A stretch of 64,000 nucleotides of DNA from Arenicella chitinivorans (GTDB taxonomy: Bacteria > Pseudomonadota > Gammaproteobacteria > Arenicellales > Arenicellaceae): positions 1-64,000 of the forward strand of contig NZ_BMXA01000009.1 of the NCBI RefSeq assembly GCF_014651515.1, given 5' to 3'. Positions 1-9,609 of this stretch are shown piece after piece; position 1 is the stretch's first letter, and every line of letters starts with the position of its first letter. The translations under genes and the position numbers were made by a program. The notes below the pieces were generated by a model. It was not told the origin of the DNA. It saw nothing but the letters and a program-made list of their open reading frames with translations, and searched no databases.

Positions 1-76
1 TTCGGCTTGCCATAACCGCGCTGAGCTTCGATATCCGCCTGTCTCATAAGGCGCAACACTCGGTCTCCACACAAAA
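1..76 (-). pseudogene. IS3-family transposase OrfB fragment
   Basis: Read on the minus strand, this edge encodes CGDRVLRLMRQADIEAQRGY followed by GKPK. That resembles the segment between the N-terminal HTH and the DDE core of IS3-family OrfB transposases (pattern RV.RLM.Q..I.AQ.GY). The reading continues off the left edge. Upstream coding is lost where the 106-bp repeat starts at 77, so the gene is truncated at its 5' side. The assignment rests on about 24 residues and is therefore tentative. Confidence 0.45.
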
Positions 77-288
77 CACACAAAAGGACACCCATCATAA
101 GAATGACTTGAAAACACGTCTCCAGTCCCAACTTATCGCGCGAGCTTGATCAAGCTGCTTTGGGTAGATTTAGCACTTAAACCACACAAAAGGACACCCA
201 TCATAAGAATGACTTGAAAACACGTCTCCAGTCCCAACTTATCGCGCGAGCTTGATCAAGCTGCTTTGGGTAGATTTAGCACTTAAAC
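77..288. repeat. Perfect 106-bp tandem duplication
   Basis: Positions 77-182 and 183-288 are two adjacent identical copies of a 106-bp unit. Each contains GGACACCCATCATAA (86-100 and 192-206), the left-end sequence of the neighbouring REP-type transposase element. Exact identity points to recent duplication of the element's left end. The inner copy is homologous to a degraded copy that begins at 20859. Confidence 0.95.
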
Positions 289-1439
289 AGCAGAGTTGCG
301 GTCTTAGACAACAATTTCCATATTCAAGACGAGCGAAGGCCTCGCTTTAAGCGATCCGGTCGACTATTTGTGGATGCCTCAGCCTAACAGCTGGCGATGG
401 TTAACCGTCGAGGGGATTCGTTGATAGTGTTTGTCGGAACATACCTGCCTGACGATGTGCTCTGAACCGACCCAATGCTGGAACTGGGTCTCAAATTGGG
501 TCGTGAGCACTTGCCAGGCATCGGAATTCAGACCGAGTCGCTCTAGAATAGGCGGCAGCTCCGATGCAATCGCGCCACGTTTGTCTTGCCTCATAATTCG
601 GCCCGTCCAGTCGACAAGTTCGATATAGTCGGCTAACTTGAATGGCAGTCCGTTTCCATCGGCTCTGATGCCGGTGAAGTCTTCTAGATTCCTTTGGGTA
701 GCCTGGCTATTGAGTGAATCAATCCGGGCTTTGATACTGGTGTGATTCGATGTTTCAGGCGTTTTCGCCATCTTGGCTCGAATCGGGTTGAGATCAACGT
801 ACGCCATACAAGACAACAACGCGCGCTCATCCAGTAACGCTTGGCTCTTGAATCGCCCCTCCCAAAACCGGCCGGTGCAGTCGTCTTCTTTGTTCGCCTC
901 ACGCGCGATGAATTCATTCACGATGCGCATATACCACGAGATATCGCATAGCCTGGACCGCCACGTTTCGACGTCTTCCAACAAACGCTCATAGAGCACT
1001 GGATCAAGCGCATCCCCGTTCATAAAGCGTTGCGAAAGCACGCTTCCGGCGAACAATGAATGCCAACGACGAATCACCTCACGGTCCGACCACGCCTCGG
1101 CCAACTCGGGTTGAACTCGCAATACCACGTGGTAGTGGTTACTCATCACGGCGTACGCACACAGTTTGATGGCGAATGCGTTAGCGGTCTCATGCAATTT
1201 ATCTTCGAGCCATTGACGCCGATGTTCATAGCTGGTGCCTGAGTATCGATCGACACCACATAAATAGGCACGCCGAACGCAACGCGCTACACAGTGGTAA
1301 TACGGTGTGTCGGCCAACGACACAAGAGTGCTTCTTGGTAAGGTCATAACCATCCTTGTTTATTCATCCTTGAATAACTTTATTCTGTCAGGGAAGCGGG
1401 TTTATGACAAGATTGACAAGATGGTTATGATGGGTGTCC
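86..1439. mobile_element. REP-associated transposase element with inverted ends
   Basis: The left end carries GGACACCCATCATAA twice (86-100, 192-206). The right end carries the exact reverse complement, TTATGATGGGTGTCC, at 1425-1439. The only gene between them is the Y1 transposase. The same terminal sequence occurs at 9401-9415 and, with one mismatch, at 20859-20873, without a transposase gene. The boundaries are inferred from these ends. Whether the ends act as REP-like substrates of the transposase is an inference from the family. Confidence 0.7.
379..1347 (-). CDS. REP-associated tyrosine transposase (Y1/HUH)
   Basis: This is an IS200-like, RAYT-type single-strand transposase that would cut and join DNA at REP-like hairpins. 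The HUH metal-binding motif is seen as SNHYHVVL near residue 72. It is followed by the family segments GRFWEGRFKSQALLDE and the helix CMAYVDLNPIRAKMA, in which the tyrosine is the likely nucleophile. The length of 322 aa is normal for RAYT proteins with a C-terminal extension. An ATG six bases downstream of AAGG favours a start at 1347; an in-frame ATG at 1353 lies directly on the AAGG and is less likely. It appears intact. Its C-terminal codons and 3' flank recur as a relic at 20859-21111. Confidence 0.88.
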   Translation of the reverse strand: MTLPRSTLVSLADTPYYHCVARCVRRAYLCGVDRYSGTSYEHRRQWLEDKLHETANAFAIKLCAYAVMSNHYHVVLRVQPELAEAWSDREVIRRWHSLFAGSVLSQRFMNGDALDPVLYERLLEDVETWRSRLCDISWYMRIVNEFIAREANKEDDCTGRFWEGRFKSQALLDERALLSCMAYVDLNPIRAKMAKTPETSNHTSIKARIDSLNSQATQRNLEDFTGIRADGNGLPFKLADYIELVDWTGRIMRQDKRGAIASELPPILERLGLNSDAWQVLTTQFETQFQHWVGSEHIVRQVCSDKHYQRIPSTVNHRQLLG

Positions 1440-1601
1440 CAGAAAGACCTGATGATTACCGCACTTGCATCACTAACAAAATTTCAGCAATACAAAGATT
1501 TGATATGATGCATGGCAGCGTTCCGTTCATTGCCGCCATATTTTTGACAGTAGTCACTCCCCAGCGTTGAGTCAAACCCCCAAACTGAATAGAGTCACAT
1601 A

Positions 1602-2696
1602 ATGTATTCGCTATTAATCACTTTCTTCGTTCTTGCGATTTTCTTTTCTTTCTTGTGCTCACTATGGGAGGCGGTGCTGCTTAGTATTACGCCGACCTAC
1701 GCTCGTATTCAACAACAAAAAGGCACGGCTACTGGCAAGTATCTCAACGCGTTTAAGCAGGACATTGATCGTCCGTTATCCGCTATTTTGACGCTGAATA
1801 CGATTGCTCATACGGTAGGTGCAATTGGCGTCGGCGAGCAAGCTGCGGCAATATGGGCTGAAAGTAATCCACTGATTACTCGTTTGGTCGTGCCGGCCGC
1901 CATGACTCTGGCTGTTTTATTATTATCTGAGATTGTGCCCAAGACTATCGGCGCACTCTACTGGCGCAAGCTGGCAGGCTTTACCGTTGCTTCGCTACGA
2001 TTTCTGCTGGTTGTATTAGCGCCGCTGGTGTGGATGAGCCAGCTGCTAACAAAGTTACTCAAGACCGATGGCCACGGCGCTGTGCTGACACGGAATGATT
2101 TTTTGGCAATGACAGAAATGGGCGCTGAGGAAGGTGTGTTGGAGGCTATCGAATCGAAGATGCTAGGTAGCATGTTGCGCTTTCAAGGGATCACCGCGAG
2201 CGACGTAATGACTCCGCGCACGGTGGTATCGGCTACGCCCGAAGAACAAAGTATTGGCGACTATTACAACTCGCGTAAAAGTACTCAGTTTTCACGTATT
2301 CCTACCTTCACGCAGAACAATAAAGATCAAATTTCTGGTTATATTTTGAAAACGGACGTGATGGAAGCGATGATCGAAGGGCGTAAAAATGATTCCATGG
2401 CAAGCTTAAAACGCGAGATCATTGCCATTGATCAAAATTTTGCATTGACTGAGCTGTTTAATACTTTGATGCAACGCACAGAACACATCGCCGTGGTACT
2501 CGATGACTTCGGCGGTATGGCCGGTATTGTCACGATGGAAGACGTGATTGAGACCATGTTGGGTATGGAAATAATCGATGAGACCGATACCGCGACCGAC
2601 ATGCGAGTGCTCGCGCAAGGCCTTAGGAAAAAGCGAGCCAAATTACTGGGTGCTATCGACACGGCAGTCATCGACGACAGCTTGAGTAAAGACTGA
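1602..2696 (+). CDS. CNNM/CBS-domain membrane protein (HlyC/CorC-like)
   Basis: This is a CNNM (DUF21) transmembrane module followed by paired CBS domains, a family linked to Mg2+/Co2+ efflux and older 'hemolysin' annotations. Hydrophobic segments occupy about residues 1-30, 60-80, 95-115 and 125-150, with the typical LLLSEIVPKTIGALYW motif around residue 105. The CBS pair spans about residues 195-325 (DVMTPRTVVSATPEE and GMAGIVTMEDVIETMLG). At 364 aa it lacks the C-terminal CorC_HlyC domain found in longer members and ends in a basic tail. It stands alone, with only a weak ribosome site before the ATG. Its substrate cannot be read from sequence. Confidence 0.88.
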   Translation: MYSLLITFFVLAIFFSFLCSLWEAVLLSITPTYARIQQQKGTATGKYLNAFKQDIDRPLSAILTLNTIAHTVGAIGVGEQAAAIWAESNPLITRLVVPAAMTLAVLLLSEIVPKTIGALYWRKLAGFTVASLRFLLVVLAPLVWMSQLLTKLLKTDGHGAVLTRNDFLAMTEMGAEEGVLEAIESKMLGSMLRFQGITASDVMTPRTVVSATPEEQSIGDYYNSRKSTQFSRIPTFTQNNKDQISGYILKTDVMEAMIEGRKNDSMASLKREIIAIDQNFALTELFNTLMQRTEHIAVVLDDFGGMAGIVTMEDVIETMLGMEIIDETDTATDMRVLAQGLRKKRAKLLGAIDTAVIDDSLSKD

Positions 2697-2747
2697 CTGA
2701 GCCGGATAGCGACGGCAGATATGATTGATATAAACGCCGTAAGAAAA

Positions 2748-2903
2748 ATATACTAAGTTTTCCCACGGCTTCAAATTGGTCTTCTTCCAGTTGCCATAAG
2801 CCTTGCGGACTGTAACCACACGGTATCGTACTACCTCGCTGAGTATGTCGTCGAATCGGCAAGCTGGCGCTTTGTCCGCGTTAATAAACAGGGCTATTTT
2901 TTG
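2748..2903 (-). pseudogene. Remnant of NYN-domain (LabA-like) protein
   Basis: The minus-strand translation reads IALFINADKAPACRFDDILS and then EVVRYRVVTVRKAYGNWKKT, continuing to LKPWENLV. This closely follows the N-terminus of bacterial NYN-domain (LabA-type, PIN-like nuclease) proteins, pattern IA.FIDADNAP...FDDIL.EVA.YG.VT.RKAYGNWK.P.LKPWE. The catalytic DADNAP site is altered to NADKAP. The rest of the domain, normally about 100 further residues with DCDFTPL, is missing because the frame runs into unrelated sequence. I read it as a decayed 5' fragment. Confidence 0.65.
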
Positions 2904-3187
2904 TTGGGACTCTTCCTTATTATGTCCTACGATACCAGTGCTACTGCGATTAGAGCGGTAATTTCGAAGTGTGCTAAACCGCAGGGTAGAGGCGTTGCGT
3001 GCGCGTCTAATTAGGGCTGATGGGCCGTAATGGCCTGTAATGGCAACTTCAGGTAAATCTTCTATGCTATGACTGTTGCAGCATCGCATCAACCAAGGCA
3101 ACGGTATTCTGATTTAGTTAAAAGCGATGAAAACGTCTAACTAACAGGGTAGTTCGCCTGTTTTATTCAACACGGTGGTTATTTAAA

Positions 3188-3823
3188 ATGACACATAGAA
3201 CGATTAGAATGAAAACGATTGCAAGCCCCCAAAAAGCGGCACGCAAACACACAGCAAGGTACCTCAGCGCAGTGCTAAGCTTTATTATCGCGGTCCTACC
3301 TTTGGGCAGCTTCGCAGCCGATACCGTTAAAGAGAGGCGGCAGGCTTATTTACTTGAATGTTCTGAGTCGCTTGAGTCTACGGGCAGAAATAAGCGCGAC
3401 TCAGGGGATATTTGTAATTGCTTGGCCAAGGCGATTACGCAGACCTTGACCGAGGAAGAGTATCGAACCTTCCGTATGGGTGACTACTCTAGGGTGTTAG
3501 GGGCGGCAGATAAAGAGGCTGAGCAATTGGCGAAGTGTGGCGAGCTAGCAAAACAAACAGGGGTCGAGAATACCGCCGCGCTAAAAGCAAGCCAAACCTA
3601 TTCTAGCGCTGTTTGCACCACCTTTGGCGCAACGCTTACCTATTCATGCAAAAGGACTATCACGGGCGGACACGCTTGGTGCTTTATGCACAATAACTGG
3701 GGTTGGGACGACGGAGATATTCTCTGTACCGGTGCGCCTGCAGACTCTAGTTGTACCAGTGATACGGTCCAGTTTGGAATCATTCCAACTCTGCTACCAC
3801 CTACTTGTGAGTTCAGTAAATAG
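3188..3823 (+). CDS. Secreted hypothetical protein, Cys-rich
   Basis: I do not recognise the family. The protein has a basic N-terminus and a hydrophobic stretch (YLSAVLSFIIAVLPLGSFAA, about residues 25-44), so it is probably exported with cleavage after SFA-A. The mature part starts with a charged helical segment holding CxC (DICNCLAKAI), as in small secreted proteins with disulfides. It ends in a Cys/Trp-rich half (CKRTITGGHAWCFMHNNWGW). An in-frame ATG at 3209 is an alternative start and would shorten a long n-region; neither has a clear ribosome site. It is monocistronic. Confidence 0.6.
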   Translation: MTHRTIRMKTIASPQKAARKHTARYLSAVLSFIIAVLPLGSFAADTVKERRQAYLLECSESLESTGRNKRDSGDICNCLAKAITQTLTEEEYRTFRMGDYSRVLGAADKEAEQLAKCGELAKQTGVENTAALKASQTYSSAVCTTFGATLTYSCKRTITGGHAWCFMHNNWGWDDGDILCTGAPADSSCTSDTVQFGIIPTLLPPTCEFSK

Positions 3824-4268
3824 TGATTAGGTTGTTGTAAGCCGCACGAACCCAAAGAGCGGTGTCTGGCGACTAACAATCAAGGTTCGCTCGAATAAAA
3901 CGGGTATTTAGAAATCCTATCTATACCAACGCAGCCTGGCTGCAAATAGTCGGCGAACAGCATTGAATCCAAAATCTCTCAGCTCGTTGAGAGTTAGGCC
4001 ACCGCTCGGCTTGGCGTTAGTGAGGTATTCATAGAGGTCTTGCTGATGATCTACGGCTCTGTGGTGTCGTGGGCACTCGTTGCCTGAGGTGGTGGCACCA
4101 TAACCAGCAGGTAAAGATACCAATCAGTCAATCAGCCACGTAAGGTTACTTTTCGCGCGGATCACTATTTAGTGGAAGTATGAAGGCGGTTTCAATGAAC
4201 AGGCACCGCAAGCTTAGTAATTTACGCGCGCAGCGAACTCGTTCTTGAGCGGTCAAATCATTGCGTAA
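3824..4268. other. Gene-poor spacer before the tandem duplication
   Basis: No open frame here has convincing protein character. A 68-codon minus-strand frame (3917-4123) has no recognisable domain. The stretch ends exactly where the 5.1-kb duplicated unit begins (TCAGCGG at 4269). Confidence 0.5.
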
Positions 4269-4453
4269 TCAGCGGCGAAAATAGGAAAGGCTTTGGTTTT
4301 TTCAGCGGGTTTTCCTTAACGAACGCTCAGACTAAAGTACGATTGCCACAACTGAAAGGTAGCCGTAGTATTACACGCATTGAAAATATTAGACAATTGG
4401 CTGCAACGCGCAAGCGTAACTAGCCATGAATCTACTACACAGCCGAAATTACC

Positions 4454-7400
4454 ATGCCGCCATTAAACTGCATTAATAAAACCGCATTAGCTATGGCGAT
4501 TGGCCATGCATTGAGCACGCCACTGCAGGCTGCCACCATTGAGGTCACATCAAACGCTGATGACGGCACCAACTGCACTTTGCGTGAGGCAATTAATACC
4601 GTCAACAGTGGCTCTGATCAAACCAACGGTTGCAATATTGATGTTACTAACGACGCCTTGGGCAGCAACGACATTATTCAATTTGCCCCCAACGTGGCGG
4701 GGCAAACCATTACGCTGGCGGGTAGCGAATTAACGGTTACCAGTAGCGTGAGCATTAACCCCAATGGCGCTAACACCGGTACCTCCACCACGATTGACGC
4801 CAACAAAGCCTCACGGGTAATGAGCGTTACTAGCGGCACCGTGCAACTCGATCATTTGGTGATTAGCGGTGGTCTCGTAGAGAATGGTGGCGGCTTGTAC
4901 GCCACAGGTACGGCAAGCGTCAGTATCAGCAATAGCACGCTGTCGGGTAATTCGGCATTAGAGGGCGGCGGGTTGGTCGCCATAGATACGGCCAGCGTCA
5001 GTATCAGCAATAGCACGCTGTCGGGTAATTCCGCAGCTGGTGGCGGCGGCTTGGTCGCCCGAAACTCGTCAAGCGTCAGTATCAGCAATAGCACGCTGTC
5101 GGGTAATTCAGCCGGTTTTGATGGCGGCGGGTTGTACGCCAAAAATACAGCAAGCGTCAGTATCATCAATAGCACGCTGTCGGGTAATTCGGCTTTTTTG
5201 TGGGGCGGCGGCTTGGACGCCAAAAATACAGCAAGCGTCAGTATCAGCAATAGCACGCTGTCGGGTAATTCGGCTCGCTTTGGCGGCGGCGGATTGCAGG
5301 TCCAACACACGGCAAACGTCAGTATTAGCAATAGCATCATCGCTAATTCCGCAAGCGGTGCGTGTTTTAATGGGGGATCAGGTACAATAGCCATTGCCAC
5401 CGACAGTATCGTGGATGACACAAGCTGTAGTGGCGCGTCCTTTGCTAACCCACTGCTTGAGCCATTAGCCGACAATGGCGGCCCCACGTTAACCCATGCT
5501 TTGATGAGTGGTAGCCCAGCAATTAATCGAGCCACCGGAGCGGGTGCCACCAGTACCGACCAACGCGGTTTTGCGGCGGTCGGCACGCGCGACATTGGCG
5601 CGTTTGAATTTGGTGTGATGGATCCAAATGCCAAACTAAACCTAACCGTCACCAGCACCGCCGACGACAACGGCGCTGGGTGTACCCTGCGAGAAGCAAT
5701 CGCCACCACCAACGCGCGGGGTGATTTAGATAACGGGTGTTTTAATATTGGCTCACAACCTGATGATCACATTATTCAATTTGCGCCCAACGTGGCGGGG
5801 CAAACCATTACGCTGGCGGGCAGCGAATTAACGGTTACCGGTAGCGTGAGCATTAACCCCAATGGCGCTAACACCACGATTGACGCCAACCAAGCCTCAC
5901 GGGTGATGAGCGTTACTAGCGGCACCGTGCAACTCGATCATTTGGTGATCAGCGGGGGCAATGCACTTAATGGCGGCGGCTTGAACGCCACAGGTACGGC
6001 AAGCGTCAGTATCATCAATAGCACGCTGTCGGGTAATTCAGCTGATGGAGGCGGCGGCGGGTTGCTCCCCCGAGAGTCGGCCAGCGTCAGTATCAGCAAT
6101 AGCACGCTGTCTGGTAATTCGGCTCGCTTTGGCGGCGGCTTGACCGCAGTAGGTAGGTCAAGCGTCAGTATCATCAATAGCACGGTGTCGGGTAATTCAG
6201 CTGATAGTGATGGCGGCGGCTTGGACATCACAGCCTTGGCAAGCGTCAGTATCATCAATAGCACGGTGTCGGGTAATTCAGCTGGTTTTGATGGCGGCGG
6301 CTTGAGCGCCCAATCTATCTCAAGCGTCAGTATTATCAATAGCACGCTGTCGGGTAATTCGGCTGGTGATGACGGCGGCGGCTTGAACGCCCTATTCCAT
6401 ACAAGAGTCAGTATCATCAATAGCACGCTGTCGGGTAATTCGGCGAGTAATTCGCCTGGTGGTGGAGGCGGCGGCTTGCACGCCCGAGAAAGGGCAAGCT
6501 TCAATATCAGCAATAGCATCATCGCTAATTCCACAGGCGGTGCGTGTTTAAATAGGGGAACAGGCACAATAGCCATTGCCACCGACAGCATCGTGGATGA
6601 CTCAAGCTGTCGTGGCGCGACCGTTGCTGACCCACTGCTCGAGCCATTAGCCGACAATGGCGGCCCCACGTTAACCCATGCTTTGATGAGTGGTAGCCCA
6701 GCAATTAATCGAGCCACCGGAGCGGGTGCCACCAACACAGATCAACGCGGTTTTGCGGCTGTTGGCACGCGCGACGTTGGCGCGTTTGAATTTGGTGTGA
6801 TGGATCCAAATGCCAAACTAAACCTAACCGTCACCAGCACCGCCGACGACAACGGCGCTGGGTGTACCCTGCGAGAAGCAATCGCCACCACCAACGCGCG
6901 GGGTGATTTAGATAACGGGTGTTTTAATATTGGCTCACAACCTGATGATCACATTATTCAATTTGCCCCCAACGTGGCGGGGCAAACCATTACGCTGGCG
7001 GGCAGCGAATTAACGGTTACCGGTAGCGTGAGCATTAACCCCAATGGCGCTAGCACCACGATTGACGCCAACCAAGCCTCACGGGTAATGAGCGTTACTA
7101 GCGGCACCGTGCAACTCGATCATTTGGTGATTAGCGGTGGTAGCGCAAGCGTAGGCGCAACTCGAGGCGGCGGCTTGTACGCTGGAGACTGGTCAAGCGT
7201 CAGTATCAGCAATAGCACGCTGTCGGGTAATTCGGCTTCTGTTGGCGGCGGGTTGCACGCCCAAGACTCGGCAAGCGTCAGTATCAGCAATAGCACGCTG
7301 TCGGGTAATTCGGCTCGCTTTTACGGCGGCGGGTTGCACGCGCAAGACTCGGCAAGCGTCAGTATCAGCAATAGCACGCTGTCGGGTAATTCGGCTCATT

Positions 7401-8761
7401 CTCGTGGCGGCGGCTTGTACGCCGAATACTCGGCCAGCGTCAGTATCATTAATAGCACGCTGTCGGGTAATTCGGCGGTTTTTGGTGGCGGCGGGTTGGT
7501 CGCCACAGATACGGCAAGCGTCAGTATCAACAATAGCATCGTCGCTAATTCCGCAGGCGATGCGTGTGACGGTATAGGTATTATAGCGATTGCCACCGAC
7601 AGTATCGTGGATGACACAAGCTGTCGTGGCGCGACCGTTGCTGACCCACTGCTTGAGCCATTAGCCGACAATGGCGGCCCCACGTTAACTCATGCCTTGT
7701 TGAGCGGTAGCCCAGCGATCAACCCTGGTTCTAGTGTCAACCCCACCAGCACCGACCAACGCGGTTTTGCGGCGGTCGGCACGCGCGATGTTGGCGCGTT
7801 TGAGGCACAGCAGCTTAGCGTGTCAGTGTCACCAGACGTCATGCCTGAAAATGGCGGCGCGAGTACCGGCACCGTCACGCGCTCAGTGTTAATTGACCGA
7901 CCACTTGAGGTTAATCTTGCCAGTAGCGATCTAAGCTCAGCCATGGTGCCCACGAGCGTGGTGATTCCGGCGGGTGAGGCATCTGCCACGTTTGCGATTT
8001 CTGCGGTTGACGATACTCTGGCCGACGGCAATAGCATCAGCACCATTTCGGTGAATGCCATCGGCTATGTGGTTGGTTCCGCGACCGTAACCGTCGTTGA
8101 CAATGACACGCCCAGTTTAGGGTTAACACTCAACAGCTCATCAATCAGCGAGAGCGGCATAACGGTGGCGACTGTTAGCCGCAATACTCCGACTAACACC
8201 GCGCTTAACGTCAGCTTAAGCAGCAATAACCCGACTCGACTAGTAATCCCCGCCACGGTTGAGATTCCGGTCGGCGCGGCGTTTGTTAATTTCAATATCA
8301 CCGGCATCGATAACACCACACTCGATGCCGACCAATTGGTCACCATTACCGCCAGCGGCCTCGGCAGCGTAACAGCTAACTTGTTGGTGACCGACGACGA
8401 TGACGATGACACAGATGGCATCGCTGATAATGCTGACAACTGCCCAAGCACGCCTAACCCGAATCAAGACGATTTTGAGGGCGACGGGATAGGCGACGCA
8501 TGTGACAATGATATTGACGGTGATGGTATGTCAAACCAATACGAGCTCGACAACGGCTTAAACCCGCGTAATTCGTTCGACCGAGACGCCGATCCCGATG
8601 GTGATGGCTTTACTAATTTAGAAGAGTTTGAGTTTTCAACCGACCCGAATGTGCCGAACCCTGATGATGACAACAATGGCATTCCGGATGACGCACCAGT
8701 GGCTACGCCGCAACGCCGATTCCCACTCCCGGCTATCTTGCCGTTGTTATTAGACGAATAA
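4454..8761 (+). CDS. CSLREA/choice-of-anchor Q beta-helix surface protein, copy 1
   Basis: This is a 1435-aa exported protein. The signal peptide ends near residue 27 (STPLQA-AT). Three modules follow, each with a CSLREA motif (CTLREAI), a parallel beta-helix of ~22-24-residue repeats with core SVSISNSTLSGNSA plus GGGL (5, 6 and 4 repeats), and a choice-of-anchor Q ending (NGGPTLTHALMSGSPAIN to RDIGAFEFG). Two Calx-beta-like domains (about residues 1110-1310), an Asp-rich thrombospondin type 3 region and the C-terminus RRFPLPAILPLLLDE complete it. The likely role is a calcium-stabilised surface or secreted adhesin or polysaccharide-interacting protein; no catalytic site is evident. The terminal motif is not IPTL- or PEP-CTERM. 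The downstream small gene begins 18 bp later, suggesting co-transcription. Confidence 0.85.
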   Translation: MPPLNCINKTALAMAIGHALSTPLQAATIEVTSNADDGTNCTLREAINTVNSGSDQTNGCNIDVTNDALGSNDIIQFAPNVAGQTITLAGSELTVTSSVSINPNGANTGTSTTIDANKASRVMSVTSGTVQLDHLVISGGLVENGGGLYATGTASVSISNSTLSGNSALEGGGLVAIDTASVSISNSTLSGNSAAGGGGLVARNSSSVSISNSTLSGNSAGFDGGGLYAKNTASVSIINSTLSGNSAFLWGGGLDAKNTASVSISNSTLSGNSARFGGGGLQVQHTANVSISNSIIANSASGACFNGGSGTIAIATDSIVDDTSCSGASFANPLLEPLADNGGPTLTHALMSGSPAINRATGAGATSTDQRGFAAVGTRDIGAFEFGVMDPNAKLNLTVTSTADDNGAGCTLREAIATTNARGDLDNGCFNIGSQPDDHIIQFAPNVAGQTITLAGSELTVTGSVSINPNGANTTIDANQASRVMSVTSGTVQLDHLVISGGNALNGGGLNATGTASVSIINSTLSGNSADGGGGGLLPRESASVSISNSTLSGNSARFGGGLTAVGRSSVSIINSTVSGNSADSDGGGLDITALASVSIINSTVSGNSAGFDGGGLSAQSISSVSIINSTLSGNSAGDDGGGLNALFHTRVSIINSTLSGNSASNSPGGGGGGLHARERASFNISNSIIANSTGGACLNRGTGTIAIATDSIVDDSSCRGATVADPLLEPLADNGGPTLTHALMSGSPAINRATGAGATNTDQRGFAAVGTRDVGAFEFGVMDPNAKLNLTVTSTADDNGAGCTLREAIATTNARGDLDNGCFNIGSQPDDHIIQFAPNVAGQTITLAGSELTVTGSVSINPNGASTTIDANQASRVMSVTSGTVQLDHLVISGGSASVGATRGGGLYAGDWSSVSISNSTLSGNSASVGGGLHAQDSASVSISNSTLSGNSARFYGGGLHAQDSASVSISNSTLSGNSAHSRGGGLYAEYSASVSIINSTLSGNSAVFGGGGLVATDTASVSINNSIVANSAGDACDGIGIIAIATDSIVDDTSCRGATVADPLLEPLADNGGPTLTHALLSGSPAINPGSSVNPTSTDQRGFAAVGTRDVGAFEAQQLSVSVSPDVMPENGGASTGTVTRSVLIDRPLEVNLASSDLSSAMVPTSVVIPAGEASATFAISAVDDTLADGNSISTISVNAIGYVVGSATVTVVDNDTPSLGLTLNSSSISESGITVATVSRNTPTNTALNVSLSSNNPTRLVIPATVEIPVGAAFVNFNITGIDNTTLDADQLVTITASGLGSVTANLLVTDDDDDDTDGIADNADNCPSTPNPNQDDFEGDGIGDACDNDIDGDGMSNQYELDNGLNPRNSFDRDADPDGDGFTNLEEFEFSTDPNVPNPDDDNNGIPDDAPVATPQRRFPLPAILPLLLDE

Positions 8762-8779
8762 AAACGAGTAACAATAATA

Positions 8780-9109
8780 ATGAAGACCTCAAACAAACCA
8801 CGCCCAGAACAAGTCATTCGCCGCCGCCGTCACCTTGTTGGTGTCTCAACCGCAGCGCTGCTATCACCATTGTGGAGCAAGCCACTGATCAACGCGGTGA
8901 TTTTACCGGCTCACGCACAAACCAGTATGTGTGTTACCGATATTACGGTTGGCGGCCCGTTGGCGGGTAACGCTTCTGGTGCAACAAGCTGTCAAGCGGC
9001 GTGCGAAGCCGAAGCGAGTAGCCGCGGGGCGCTACTGTGCGACGTGCGCGAAACCGACACCGGCAACGGCAACGGCATCGATTGTGCGTGTGACCTTGAT
9101 TTGAGCTAG
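8780..9109 (+). CDS. Small exported Cys-rich protein, copy 1
   Basis: This 109-aa protein has a basic n-region with an RRRRHLVG twin-arginine-like motif. A hydrophobic stretch (VSTAALLSPLWSKPLINAVI) follows, ending in LPAHAQTS, a typical cleavage region. The mature part of ~60 residues holds six cysteines (C, SC, AC, LC, DC, AC), so disulfides are likely if it is periplasmic. It lies 18 bp after the large beta-helix gene and is duplicated with it, so the two probably work together. The SP-W-KP-AV-LPAHAQTS signature is familiar from small exported gammaproteobacterial proteins, but I know no function. Confidence 0.7.
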   Translation: MKTSNKPRPEQVIRRRRHLVGVSTAALLSPLWSKPLINAVILPAHAQTSMCVTDITVGGPLAGNASGATSCQAACEAEASSRGALLCDVRETDTGNGNGIDCACDLDLS

Positions 9110-9259
9110 CCGCTGCCTTACCGATGCTGGTCAACAAAACTGATCATGCAAACCAACAGAATGTAACGCCCTTGATGCATCGAGCCTTGCTGCGAAATAA
9201 GGTCCTGGTGTTGATGCTTGAGTTATAACGAAATAGAGAGAGAGAGGAATAAACCTGCA

Positions 9260-9386
9260 GAATAAACCTGGACAGCCATCTCTAAAGAGAGGTTTCGGGC
9301 TGCTTCAACTCGTACTTTATTGTTATTACTCTTAAGAGATTGTGAATCGCGCATGGTTACCAAATATATTGTTGCTGCCCAGGCCA
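9260..9386. repeat. Dispersed repeat, truncated copy A
   Basis: This is the first 127 bp of a 172-bp dispersed repeat found in full at 14475-14646 and 21163-21334. Here it breaks off at 9386 (CAGGCCA) and is followed after 14 bp by the transposon end at 9401-9415. The full copies end with TGGGTGTCC, which resembles the element's right end, so the repeat appears linked to the REP-type transposon family. Confidence 0.8.
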
Positions 9387-9424
9387 TTAAAAATATAAAA
9401 GGACACCCATCATAAGGTTAGGAT
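9387..9424. mobile_element. Transposon-end sequence at duplication junction
   Basis: The 38 bp separating the two duplicated units contain GGACACCCATCATAA (9401-9415), identical to the left end of the transposase element at 86-100 and 192-206. Its position exactly at the junction suggests that a REP-type end, or recombination between such ends, helped form the duplication. That link is inference. Confidence 0.7.
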
Positions 9425-9609
9425 TCAGCGGCGAAAATAGGAAAGGCTTTGGTTTTTTCAGCGGGTTTTCCTTAACGAACGCTCAGACTAAAGTACGATT
9501 GCCACAACTGAAAGGTAGCCGTAGTATTACAAGCATTGCGAATATTAGACAATTGGCTGCAACGCGCAAGCGTAACTCGCCATGAATCTACTACACAGCC
9601 GAAATTACC

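Noticed and set aside
4852-5712. Long minus-strand frames through the repeats (also 5938-6738, 9996-10625, 11100-11879)
   Set aside because: These are mirror frames of a low-complexity repeat; their peptides are repeat artefacts (LPDSVLLLILTLAV) and the plus-strand gene has a signal peptide and known domains.
4900-7530. Repeats of ~38 bp with 25-35 bp variable spacers, looking like a CRISPR array
   Set aside because: They are in frame within a single 1435-codon gene, encode beta-helix rungs (SVSISNSTLSGNSA), vary in threes, and no cas genes are nearby. The same holds for 10050-12760.
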